Source: Streptomyces sp. ALI-76-A
GTDB taxonomy: Bacteria > Actinomycetota > Actinomycetes > Streptomycetales > Streptomycetaceae
Assembly: GCF_030287445.1 (NCBI RefSeq)
Contig: NZ_JASVWB010000002.1
Span: 1,426,001 to 1,490,000 of the forward strand
DNA length: 64,000 nucleotides
Direction: 5' to 3'
Shown: positions 57,474 to 64,000 of the stretch, one piece after another
Position numbering within the stretch: position 1 is the first letter of the stretch
Layout of the letters: each line of letters starts with the position of its first letter
Translations under genes and position numbers: made by a program
The notes under the pieces: generated by a model
Database searches by the model: none
What the model saw: only the letters and a program-made list of their open reading frames with translations
Told to the model about the DNA's origin: nothing

Positions 57474-58559
57474 CTAGCGCGCCATTTCCTCCTTCAGCGC
57501 CGCCACGAACGCGTCCACGTCGTCCTCGGTCGTGTCGAAGGCGCACATCCAGCGCACGACGCCGGCGGCCTCGTCCCAGAAGTAGAAGCGGAACCGCTTC
57601 TGCAGGCGCTCACCCACGTCGTGCGGGAGCTGGGCGAAGACGCCGTTGGCCTGCACCGGGTGGAGGATCTCGACGCCGTGCACGGCGCGGACGCCCTCGG
57701 CCAGCCGCTGGGCCATCTCGTTGGCGTGGCGGGCGTTGCGCAGCCACAGGTCCTTGGCGAGCAACGCCTCCAGCTGCACCGACACGAACCGCATCTTGGA
57801 GGCGAGCTGCATGGACAGCTTGCGCAGGTGCTTCATGTGGCTGACGGCGTCCTGGTCGATGACGACGACCGCCTCGCCGAACAGAGCACCGTTCTTCGTG
57901 CCGCCCAGGGAGAGGATGTCGACGCCGACCGCGTCGGTGAACGTCCGCATCGGGACGTTCAGGGAGGCCGCCGCGTTGGCTATGCGCGAGCCGTCCAGGT
58001 GGACCCTCATCCCGCGCGCGTGGGCGTGTTCGCAGATCGCGCGGATCTCGTCGGGCGTGTAGACGGTGCCCAGTTCGGTGCTCTGGGTGATCGAGACGAC
58101 CTGCGGCATCGCACGGTGCTCGTCCTCCCAGCCGTACGCCTGCCGGTCGATCAGCTCGGGGGTGAGCTTGCCGTCGGGCGTGGGCACGGTGAGCAGTTTG
58201 AGGCCGCCCATGCGCTCGGGGGCGCCGCCCTCGTCGACGTTGATGTGCGCGCTCTCCGCGCAGATCACCGCGCCCCACCGGTCGGTGACCGCCTGGAGGG
58301 CGACCACGTTGGCGCCGGTGCCGTTGAAGACCGGGAACGCCTCAGCCGTGGCGCCGAAGTGGCTGCGGACGATCCGCTGGAGGTTCTCGGTGTAGACGTC
58401 CTCGCCGTACGCGACCTGGTGCCCGCCGTTGGCCAGGGCCAGGGCGGCGAGCACCTCCGGGTGGGCCCCGGCGTAGTTGTCACTGGCGAAGCCGCGGACC
58501 TGCGGGTCGTGGTGACGCCGGGCGTCGGTCCTCGGCGGGTTCACGGCTTCTCGGTTCAC
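57474..58559 (-). CDS. Low-specificity L-threonine aldolase family protein
   Basis: A 361-residue PLP enzyme of fold type I. GFASDNYAGAHPEVLAALA, the histidine loop ESAHINVDEGGAPE, HLDGSRIANAA and the Schiff-base lysine in LSLGGTKNGALFGE are conserved. It splits threonine/allo-threonine into glycine and acetaldehyde (or similar beta-hydroxy amino acids). The GTG at 58559 overlaps the SDR stop (GTGA), but an exact 15-base duplication gives a second GTG at 58544 that reads the same residues. It is third in the DUF6421-SDR-aldolase operon. Confidence 0.92.
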   Translation of the reverse strand: MNREAVNPPRTDARRHHDPQVRGFASDNYAGAHPEVLAALALANGGHQVAYGEDVYTENLQRIVRSHFGATAEAFPVFNGTGANVVALQAVTDRWGAVICAESAHINVDEGGAPERMGGLKLLTVPTPDGKLTPELIDRQAYGWEDEHRAMPQVVSITQSTELGTVYTPDEIRAICEHAHARGMRVHLDGSRIANAAASLNVPMRTFTDAVGVDILSLGGTKNGALFGEAVVVIDQDAVSHMKHLRKLSMQLASKMRFVSVQLEALLAKDLWLRNARHANEMAQRLAEGVRAVHGVEILHPVQANGVFAQLPHDVGERLQKRFRFYFWDEAAGVVRWMCAFDTTEDDVDAFVAALKEEMAR

Positions 58560-59302
58560 GGCTTCTCGGTCAGCCACAGACGGTGTCCGTTCACTTCGGC
58601 GGCGGGCTTCTCCCAGACCCCGGTGATGGCCTCGGCCAGGTCCTTGACGTCCGTGAAACCCGCGAACTTCGCGTTGGGGCGGTCGGCGCGCATCGCGTCG
58701 TGCACCAGCGCCTTCACCACCAGGATGGCAGCCGCGGACGTCGGCCCGTCGGCGCCCCCGGCCTTGCGGAAGGCGTCCGCCAACGCGAGCGTCCAGGCCT
58801 CGGCGGCGGCCTTGGCCGCGGCGTACGCGGCGTTGCCCGCGGTGGGCTTCGAGGCGCCGGCCGCGCTGATCAGCAGGTACCGCCCACGCTCGCTGCGCTG
58901 GATGGCGTCGAAGAAGGCCAGGGAGGTGTGCTGCACGGTGCGGATGAGCAGCAGCTCAAGGAAGTCCCAGTCGTCCAGGCTGGTCTTGATGAACGTCTCG
59001 CTGCCGCGCCAGCCGCCCACCAGGTGGACCAGCCCGTCGACCCGGCCGAACTCCTTCTCGGTACGGACCGCCCAGTCCCGGGTCGAGGCCAGATCGAGCA
59101 GGTCGACCGTCTCGCCGGTGACCGTGGCCCCGCCGGCGCCGTAGCGGGCCGCGTCGACGGCCTCCGCCAGCCGCTCGGGATCGTTGTCCGCGCCGACGAC
59201 GGTCGCGCCCGCCTCGGCGAGCCTGAGCAGTGCCGCCCGCCCGGCGGGTCCGCCCGCGCCGGCCACCGCGATCACCGCACCGCTGAGAGCCCCGTTCCCC
59301 AT
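58556..59302 (-). CDS. Short-chain dehydrogenase/reductase
   Basis: A 248-residue Rossmann enzyme. Cofactor loop VIAVAGAGGPAGRAALL differs from the classical TGxxxGIG. VDLLDLASTRDWA gives the D-L motif, and LVHLVGGWRG replaces NNAG. The catalytic serine and Y-x3-K are in LISAAGASKP and NAAYAAAKAAAEA. The altered motifs suggest a non-classical SDR; substrate unknown. GGAGGCG precedes ATG 59302. It sits between DUF6421 and threonine aldolase and overlaps the latter by four bases. Confidence 0.9.
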   Translation of the reverse strand: MGNGALSGAVIAVAGAGGPAGRAALLRLAEAGATVVGADNDPERLAEAVDAARYGAGGATVTGETVDLLDLASTRDWAVRTEKEFGRVDGLVHLVGGWRGSETFIKTSLDDWDFLELLLIRTVQHTSLAFFDAIQRSERGRYLLISAAGASKPTAGNAAYAAAKAAAEAWTLALADAFRKAGGADGPTSAAAILVVKALVHDAMRADRPNAKFAGFTDVKDLAEAITGVWEKPAAEVNGHRLWLTEKP

Positions 59303-59352
59303 GGTCTTCGCCTCCTGAGCAGTGTGCGCTGGTTCACCGTGCACGCGGTCGC

Positions 59353-60750
59353 TCACGCGGCGACCCGTTCGGCGCTCTCGGCCGTGATGCCCTTGGTGGA
59401 GGCGATCACGTTCTTCAGCTTCTTGGAGAGCGCCTCATAGAACATGCTCAGCGGAAACTCGTCCGGAAGCACGTCGTCGACGAGTTTGCGCGGCGGCAGA
59501 CTCAGGTCGAGGGCGTCCGGGCCCTTGGCCCAGCGGGAGCCCGGGTGCGGGGCGAGGTAGGTGGAGACCAGCTCGTATCCGGCGAACCAGTGGACCAGCT
59601 TGGGGCGGTCGATGCCGTCCCGGTACAGCTGCTCGATGTCGGCGCACAGCTGGTTGGTGACCTGGGGCGCGCGCTGCCAGTCGATGAAGAGCTTGTTGTC
59701 GGTCCAGCGCACGACGTCGTGCTTGTGCAGGTAGGCGAAGAGGAGCTGCCCGCCGAGGCCGTCGTAGTTGCGCACGCGCTCGCCGGTGACCGGGAACCGG
59801 AACATGCGGTCGAACAGGACCGCGTACTGCACGTCGCGGGCCTGCGGGACGCCGTCGGCCTCCAGCGTCACGGCCTCCCGGAAGGCGGTGAGGTCGCAGC
59901 GCAGCTCCTCGAGGCCGTACATCCAGAACGGCTGGCGCTGCTTGATCATGAACGGGTCGAAGGGCAGGTCGCCGTGGCTGTGGGTGCGGTCGTGGACCAT
60001 GTCCCACAGCACGAACGCCTCCTCGCAGCGCTTCTGGTCGTGGACCATCGCGGCGACGTCCTCGGGCAGCTCCATGCCGAGCACGTCCACGGCGGCCGCG
60101 GTCACCCGGCGGAAGCGGGCGGCCTCGCGGTCGCAGAAGATGCCGCCCCAGCTGAACCGCTCGGGCGCCTCGCGCACCGCGATCGTCTCGGGGAAGAGCA
60201 CCGCCGAGTTGGTGTCGTAGCCGGCCGTGAAGTCCTCGAACGTGATGCCGCAGAACAGCGGGTTGTCGTAGCGGGTGCGCTCCAGTTCGGCCAGCCAGTC
60301 CGGCCAGACCATGCGCAGCACGACCGCTTCGAGGTTGCGGTCCGGGTTGCCGTTCTGCGTGTACATCGGGAAGACGACCAGGTGCTGGAGGCCGTCCGCG
60401 CGGTTCGCGGCGGGCTGGAAGGCCAGCAGCGAGTCGAGGAAGTCCGGCACCCCGAAGCCGCCGTCGGCCCACCGGCGCAGGTCCCGCACCAGGGCCTGGT
60501 GGTAGGCGGCGTCGTGCGGAAGCAGCGGCGACAGCTCCTCGACGGCGTCGGTGACACGGCGTACGGCACGCTCGGCGTCCGCGCGGTCGGGGGCGCCCTC
60601 GGCCGCGAGGTCGATCGACCCGTCCTTGGACTGCCATGGCCGGATCTGCTCCACGGCGTCCTTGAGCACGGGCCACGCCGGGTGCTCCACCACCCGGGCC
60701 GCGGGAGGAACCTGCTCCTCCGAACCCACCTGCACAAGAATTTCCGTCAT
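59353..60750 (-). CDS. DUF6421 family protein
   Basis: A 465-residue soluble protein of unknown function. Notable conserved stretches: VVFPMYTQNGNPDRNLEAVV, CGITFEDFTAGYDTNSAVLF, and a His-rich WDMVHDRTHSHGDLPFDPF (~250-270) resembling a metal site, followed by MYGLEELRCDL. It has no signal peptide or membrane segment. It is the first gene of an operon with an SDR and a threonine aldolase-like enzyme, all on the minus strand with short gaps, so a role in amino-acid or hydroxy-acid metabolism is reasonable but unproven. GGAGGAT precedes ATG 60750. Confidence 0.85.
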   Translation of the reverse strand: MTEILVQVGSEEQVPPAARVVEHPAWPVLKDAVEQIRPWQSKDGSIDLAAEGAPDRADAERAVRRVTDAVEELSPLLPHDAAYHQALVRDLRRWADGGFGVPDFLDSLLAFQPAANRADGLQHLVVFPMYTQNGNPDRNLEAVVLRMVWPDWLAELERTRYDNPLFCGITFEDFTAGYDTNSAVLFPETIAVREAPERFSWGGIFCDREAARFRRVTAAAVDVLGMELPEDVAAMVHDQKRCEEAFVLWDMVHDRTHSHGDLPFDPFMIKQRQPFWMYGLEELRCDLTAFREAVTLEADGVPQARDVQYAVLFDRMFRFPVTGERVRNYDGLGGQLLFAYLHKHDVVRWTDNKLFIDWQRAPQVTNQLCADIEQLYRDGIDRPKLVHWFAGYELVSTYLAPHPGSRWAKGPDALDLSLPPRKLVDDVLPDEFPLSMFYEALSKKLKNVIASTKGITAESAERVAA

Positions 60751-61033
60751 GCCCCATCCTCCACGGGAGAACCTCACGTAAGGAGACCGTATACGTACGT
60801 GGTTTCGGTCAGCAAGTGGAGCTTCGGGAAATTATCCTGCCACCTCTCATCGTCACAGAACTTTTTCCTGTTGGACATCGTGTGGGCAACTCCTTCCGCT
60901 TCGCCCGCCCGCTCCCGGCGCAGGCACGGGTTCATCGCGGGGCCGGGCCGTTAGGCTGCGAATCCGACCCCGCGGCCGTCCGCCCCGGTCCGCGCGGGAC
61001 GCCGAGCCGCCGTCGACGGAAGCGAGACGAGCC

Positions 61034-61717
61034 TTGAACTTCCTCACCATCGGTCACCGCGGAGTCATGGGTGTCGAACCCGAGAACACGCTCCGCTCCT
61101 TCGTCGCCGCCGAACACGCGGGCCTCGACGTCATCGAACTCGATCTGCACCTGAGCAAGGACGGCGCCCTCGTCGTCATGCACGACGCCCGCGTGGACCG
61201 GACGACCGACGGGACCGGCCCGATCGTCGAGCGGACCCTCGACGAGCTGCGCGCGCTGGACGCCGGGCGCGGCGAGCGGATCCCGGTGTTCGATGAGGTC
61301 CTGGACGCCGTGCGGCTGCCGCTACAGGCCGAGATCAAGGACGTGGCGGCGGCCCGCGCGCTCGCCGAGGTCATGCACCGGCGGAACCTGACGGCACGCG
61401 TGGAGGTGTCCTCGTTCCACGACGAGGCGATCACCGAGATCTCCCGGCTGGTGCCGGGGGTACGCACCGCCCTGATCGCCAGCCGCTACGGCACCGATGT
61501 CGTGGACCGCGCCGTGGAGGCCGGGGCCGCGACCGTCTGCCTCAACATCCGGCGGCTGACCCTGGAGATCGTGGAGCAGGCGCGCAAGGCGGACCTGAAG
61601 ATCATCGGCTGGGTGGTGAACACCCAGGACCATCTACGGCTCGCCCGGGCCCTCGGACTGGACGGCGCGACCACGGACTACCCGGAGATCAAGCGCACGG
61701 GCCGCTTCACGGCGTGA
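61034..61717 (+). CDS. Glycerophosphodiester phosphodiesterase family protein
   Basis: A 227-residue cytosolic GDPD. The TIM-barrel active site is complete: GHRG (H8, R9), EPENT (E17), VIELDLHLSKDG (E35, D37), VVMHDARVDRTTDG (H50) and QAEIKD. It hydrolyses glycerophosphodiesters to glycerol 3-phosphate and an alcohol. The start is TTG 61034 because the conserved IGHRG begins only six residues in and no ATG/GTG fits. TAGGCT near 60951 could be a -10. Just downstream is a convergent GNAT gene. Confidence 0.93.
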   Translation: MNFLTIGHRGVMGVEPENTLRSFVAAEHAGLDVIELDLHLSKDGALVVMHDARVDRTTDGTGPIVERTLDELRALDAGRGERIPVFDEVLDAVRLPLQAEIKDVAAARALAEVMHRRNLTARVEVSSFHDEAITEISRLVPGVRTALIASRYGTDVVDRAVEAGAATVCLNIRRLTLEIVEQARKADLKIIGWVVNTQDHLRLARALGLDGATTDYPEIKRTGRFTA

Positions 61718-61740
61718 CGGCGGGCCGAGCGGCGTAACGA

Positions 61741-62277
61741 TCATGCGAGCTCCTTGACCAGCAGCTCGAACCGCAGGTCGTCGCGCCGCGGAACACCGAA
61801 GCGCTCGTCGCCGTACGGGAAGGGGGCCGTCTTTCCCGTACGGCGGTAGCCGCGGCGCTCGTACCAGGCGATGAGGTCGTCGCGCACGGAGATCACGGTC
61901 ATGTGCATCTCCTTGGCCCCCCAGGTCGCCCGCGCCTGCCGCTCCGCCTCCGCGATGATCACCTTGCCGAGGCCGCCGCCCTGCAACGCGGGGCTGACCG
62001 CGAACATCCCGAAGTAGGCGTGCTCGCCGCGGTGTTCGAGCTGGCAGCAGGCGACGACCCGGCCGTCGCGCTCGACGGTGAGCAGGCGGCTGTCGGGGGC
62101 CTTGATGACGGCCAGCACACCCTCCGGGTCGGTCCGCTGCCCCTCCAGGATGTCCGCCTCGGTCGTCCACCCGGCACGGCTGGCGTCCCCTCGGTACGCC
62201 GACTCGATCAGCGCGACCAGCACGTCCACGTCGGCGTCGGTGGCCTCACGGAAGATCAGGTCGGTTGCGGCGTCCAT
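61741..62277 (-). CDS. GNAT family N-acetyltransferase
   Basis: A 178-residue enzyme. The acetyl-CoA-binding region is FAVSPALQGGGLGKVIIAEAE (Q-x-x-G-x-G; the middle G-G-G-L-G-K), with a preceding strand EHAYFGMF and a C-terminal WYERRGYRRTG. The substrate is unknown. It is divergent from the VOC-protein gene with about 125 bases between. Confidence 0.9.
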   Translation of the reverse strand: MDAATDLIFREATDADVDVLVALIESAYRGDASRAGWTTEADILEGQRTDPEGVLAVIKAPDSRLLTVERDGRVVACCQLEHRGEHAYFGMFAVSPALQGGGLGKVIIAEAERQARATWGAKEMHMTVISVRDDLIAWYERRGYRRTGKTAPFPYGDERFGVPRRDDLRFELLVKELA

Positions 62278-62401
62278 GGCGTGGTTCTCCGGTTCTACGG
62301 CGGCGCGGGCACCGACGAGCGTAACGCCGCCACCATCGGATGGCCGGGCCCCGGGCCGGGGCTTAGCGTGCTGTCGGGGGGACATCCCCGGGAGGAACAC
62401 C

Positions 62402-63166
62402 ATGAAGCTCGACGAGCCGGTGACCGGCGGCCCCTGCTGGACCGAGCTGGGGACCAGCGACCTGGCGGCGGCCCAGCGGTTCTACACGCGACTGTTCGGC
62501 TGGCGCCCCGAGACGGATCCACGCCAGGAGGCCGGCGGATACACCATCGCGCACCTCGGGGACGCCGCGGTCGCCGCGCTGACCCCGCTGTACCAGGAGT
62601 CGCAGCCGGTCGCGTGGAACGTGTCGTTCGCCGTACGGGACGCGGACGCCGCCGTCCGGACGGTGACGGAGGCCGGCGGCACGGTCCTGGTCGGCCCGAT
62701 GGACGTGTTCGACGTGGGCCGGTTCGCGGTGGCCCTCGATCCGGCCGGGGCGGCCTTCCAGCTCTGGCAGGGCCGGTCCTTCCCGGGCGCCGGGGTGTTC
62801 AACGCGCCCGGTTCGCTGGGCTGGGTGGAGCTGCTGACCCGGGCCCCCGAGCGGGCCGTGGTGTTCTACACGACGGTGTTCGGCTGGAGCGTCAACGCCT
62901 CGGCGCAGTACACGCGGTGGGGCCTCGACGGCGCCGACTTCGGCGGCATGGTGACGATGGGCGACACCTTCCCGCCCGAGGTGCCCCCGCACTGGCTTCC
63001 GTACTTCGCGGTGGAGGACGTGGACGCCACCGCGGCCACCGCGACGGCGGCGGGCGGCACCCTTCTCATGGAGCCCACCTCCGTGCCCGGCGGCCCCCGC
63101 ATCGCGGTGCTGCGGGACCCGCAGGCGGCGGTGTTCGGCGTGTACCGCGCGGGGGACGAACGCTGA
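62402..63166 (+). CDS. Two-domain VOC family protein (glyoxalase/bleomycin-resistance fold)
   Basis: A 254-residue protein made of two VOC domains: residues ~8-125 (GPCWTELGTSDLAAAQRFYT through AFQLWQGRSF) and ~133-250 (GWVELLTRAPERAVVFYTTV through AVFGVYRAGD). Each has the beta-alpha-beta-beta-beta pattern. Tandem-VOC proteins like this (sometimes labelled hydroxylases) may bind metal or a hydrophobic ligand. The start has a CGGGAGG site. Confidence 0.9.
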   Translation: MKLDEPVTGGPCWTELGTSDLAAAQRFYTRLFGWRPETDPRQEAGGYTIAHLGDAAVAALTPLYQESQPVAWNVSFAVRDADAAVRTVTEAGGTVLVGPMDVFDVGRFAVALDPAGAAFQLWQGRSFPGAGVFNAPGSLGWVELLTRAPERAVVFYTTVFGWSVNASAQYTRWGLDGADFGGMVTMGDTFPPEVPPHWLPYFAVEDVDATAATATAAGGTLLMEPTSVPGGPRIAVLRDPQAAVFGVYRAGDER

Positions 63167-63310
63167 CGCACGCGAGGCGGCCGGTTCCTCCCTGCGCCGG
63201 GCGGCACGCGCGACGCTCGCCGATTCCCGTCACGGCCCACGTGACGGCACACCGCCCGCTCCCGACGGATCCGCCAGAACGGCGCGTCCTTCGGAACAGC
63301 GGCGTCACCG

Positions 63311-63673
63311 TCACCCGGTCGAGGACGGGGGCGTGGGCGGTCGTTGATCGTGGGGGTCGCGGGACTCGCCGTCGAAGTCGGGGAGTTCGCCGCCCGCCGC
63401 GACGAACGACGGCAGGATCTCCAGCGCGTCGGCGCCCGGGTGCGCCGGAGGCCGTCCTGCGCCTCGTCGTGACCGTGCGGACGTACCTGCCCTCGACGAC
63501 CGCCCGGCTGGGCACGCCGTCTCCGTACAGGCCGTGGATCTGCCGCTCGCGCCATGTCTCCCGGACAGGCCGTGGATCGTGCCGCTCGCGCCGCCGTGGA
63601 TGGGGCCGGTGCCGGCTCCGAGGTCGACGGTGAGCCGGTCGGGAGCGGGGACGCCGGGGTCTTCGGCGGTCAC
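63311..63673 (-). pseudogene. Glycoside-hydrolase-like gene, N-terminal fragment with frameshifts
   Basis: From GTG 63673 the minus strand reads VTAEDPGVPAPDRLTVDLGA, then TGPIHGGASGTIHGLSG. A 37-base imperfect duplication follows (63519-63593), after which a second frame gives IHGLYGDGVPSRAVVEGRYV RTVTT and a third gives the continuation to QDGL; the first frame resumes with HPGADALEILPSFVAAGGEL. I recognise this as the N-terminus of Streptomyces glycosyl-hydrolase-type proteins (G-A-S-G-x-x-x-G-L-x-G-D-G-V-P, then Q-H-P-x-G-D/A-A-L). The C-terminal catalytic domain is absent. A clear pseudogene. Confidence 0.7.
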
Positions 63674-63743
63674 GCCATCCACCCTTCGTCCGGCACGTCG
63701 TACGCCGGGCCATCCACCCTTCGTCCGGCACGTCGTACGTCGG
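63674..63743. repeat. 35-base tandem duplication upstream of the broken hydrolase
   Basis: Two copies, 63674-63708 and 63709-63743, differ at one base (GCC versus GTC near the right end). Core: GCCATCCACCCTTCGTCCGG. They lie just upstream of the decayed gene's start on the minus strand, in what would have been its promoter. Confidence 0.85.
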
Positions 63744-63849
63744 GCGGTGATCCGGACCGGCCCGGTCGAACGCAGGAAGGAACCCTCAGCCCCGTCAATG
63801 GCTGGTCCACCAGCGAAACGCGCGGTGCACGGCGGCACCGGAGCATCAG

Positions 63850-63866
63850 GGCGGCGGAGCCGCCGG
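63850..63866 (-). terminator. Hairpin downstream of the last gene
   Basis: GGCGGC (63851-63856) pairs with GCCGCC (63860-63865) around a short loop, just beyond the stop at 63873 of the leftward partial gene. Confidence 0.55.
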
Positions 63867-63872
63867 GCGGTC

Positions 63873-64000
63873 TCAGGGGCGCGGGGCTCCCAGGCGGCCC
63901 TCCAGCCGACTCAGCAGCCCGGCGAGCAGCCCGGCCAGTTCCTCCTGCTGCGCCGGGTCGATCCCGGACAGGACGGAGGTCTCGTAGGCGAGCTGCTCGG
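63873..64000 (-). CDS. Probable MarR-family regulator, C-terminal end (partial)
   Basis: Only the last 42 codons are in the window: EQLAYETSVLSGIDPAQQEE, then LAGLLAGLLSRLEGRLGAPRP and a stop. The acidic helix D-P-A-Q-Q-E-E-L followed by L-x-x-L-L-x-x-L is the usual C-terminal dimerisation helix of MarR proteins, but other helical proteins could look alike. The hairpin at 63850 follows. Confidence 0.45.
   Translation of the reverse strand, partial: EQLAYETSVLSGIDPAQQEELAGLLAGLLSRLEGRLGAPRP

Noticed and set aside
1..64000. tRNA, rRNA, transposase or phage genes
   Set aside because: I looked for tRNA-like cloverleaf ends, DDE/HUH-type proteins, integrases and terminal inverted repeats and found none that stand up.

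Overview
The window is chromosomal DNA of a Streptomyces species, or a very close actinobacterial relative. The composition is very GC-rich. Coding frames end almost every codon in G or C, GTG and TTG starts are frequent, genes are often coupled by 4-base GTGA or ATGA overlaps, and the families present (STPKs with long Pro/Ser linkers, a tripartite tricarboxylate transporter, a DUF4865/TetR pair, CsoR-type boxes, DUF6421, DUF6986, a mycothiol-type isomerase) are typical of that genus. I saw no rRNA, tRNA, CRISPR array, transposase, prophage or antibiotic-type cluster. The family content and the gene order around the copper box and the phospholipase recall the arm region of S. coelicolor, but that is from memory and was not tested.

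Layout. 0-6.9 kb: end of a PLP-dependent cysteine enzyme, a small conserved protein, an anti-sigma-type ATPase, then a divergently transcribed SHOCT-ATPase-FtsX permease operon next to TetR and DUF4865 genes. 6.9-7.5 kb: a decay zone (phosphotriesterase and DUF1272 fragments, 32-bp tandem duplication). 7.5-13.1 kb: sugar-phosphate isomerase and ROK regulator, AlkB, an RlmG-type rRNA methyltransferase and a GH15 hydrolase. 13.2-15 kb: a copper-box-controlled secreted protein and a secreted phospholipase A2. 15.2-18 kb: a coupled three-gene sugar-catabolic operon behind a LacI-type operator. 18.3-23.5 kb: a flavin monooxygenase/acyl-CoA dehydrogenase homologue, a CelD-like acetyltransferase, a broken lipoprotein gene and a membrane Ser/Thr kinase with a peptidoglycan-binding ectodomain. 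23.5-29.8 kb: a CitA/CitB-type two-component pair divergent from tctCBA, followed by an MFS remnant.

29.9-38.3 kb: a mycothiol-type isomerase, a divergent MarR/MFS pair, a LuxR-type two-component pair with a tandem duplication at the gene junction, fossil MMPL and SARP fragments, then a TetR and F420-type nitroreductase pair separated by about nine operator copies, and a geranylgeranyl reductase. 38.4-46.5 kb: M20 peptidase, metallo-beta-lactamase, a kinase-NUDIX fusion, a tiny secreted protein, a TIGR01777 epimerase under a palindrome, and a ROK sugar kinase facing its LacI regulator. 46.5-53.2 kb: a second membrane STPK, a DUF6986 aldolase-like enzyme, a Tat-exported endonuclease/phosphatase, and etfBA. 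53.4-64 kb: flavin reductase, a divergent thioredoxin and DUF4395 pair, PlsC-type acyltransferase, a transglutaminase-like and B3/4 pair, a DUF6421-SDR-threonine aldolase operon, GDPD, GNAT, a two-domain VOC protein, a decayed glycoside hydrolase and the tail of a probable MarR gene.

The main theme is regulation of small metabolic modules by local operators. A second theme is repeated small-scale tandem duplication and gene loss in the spaces between genes: at least six gene fragments and eight tandem duplications can be read directly.
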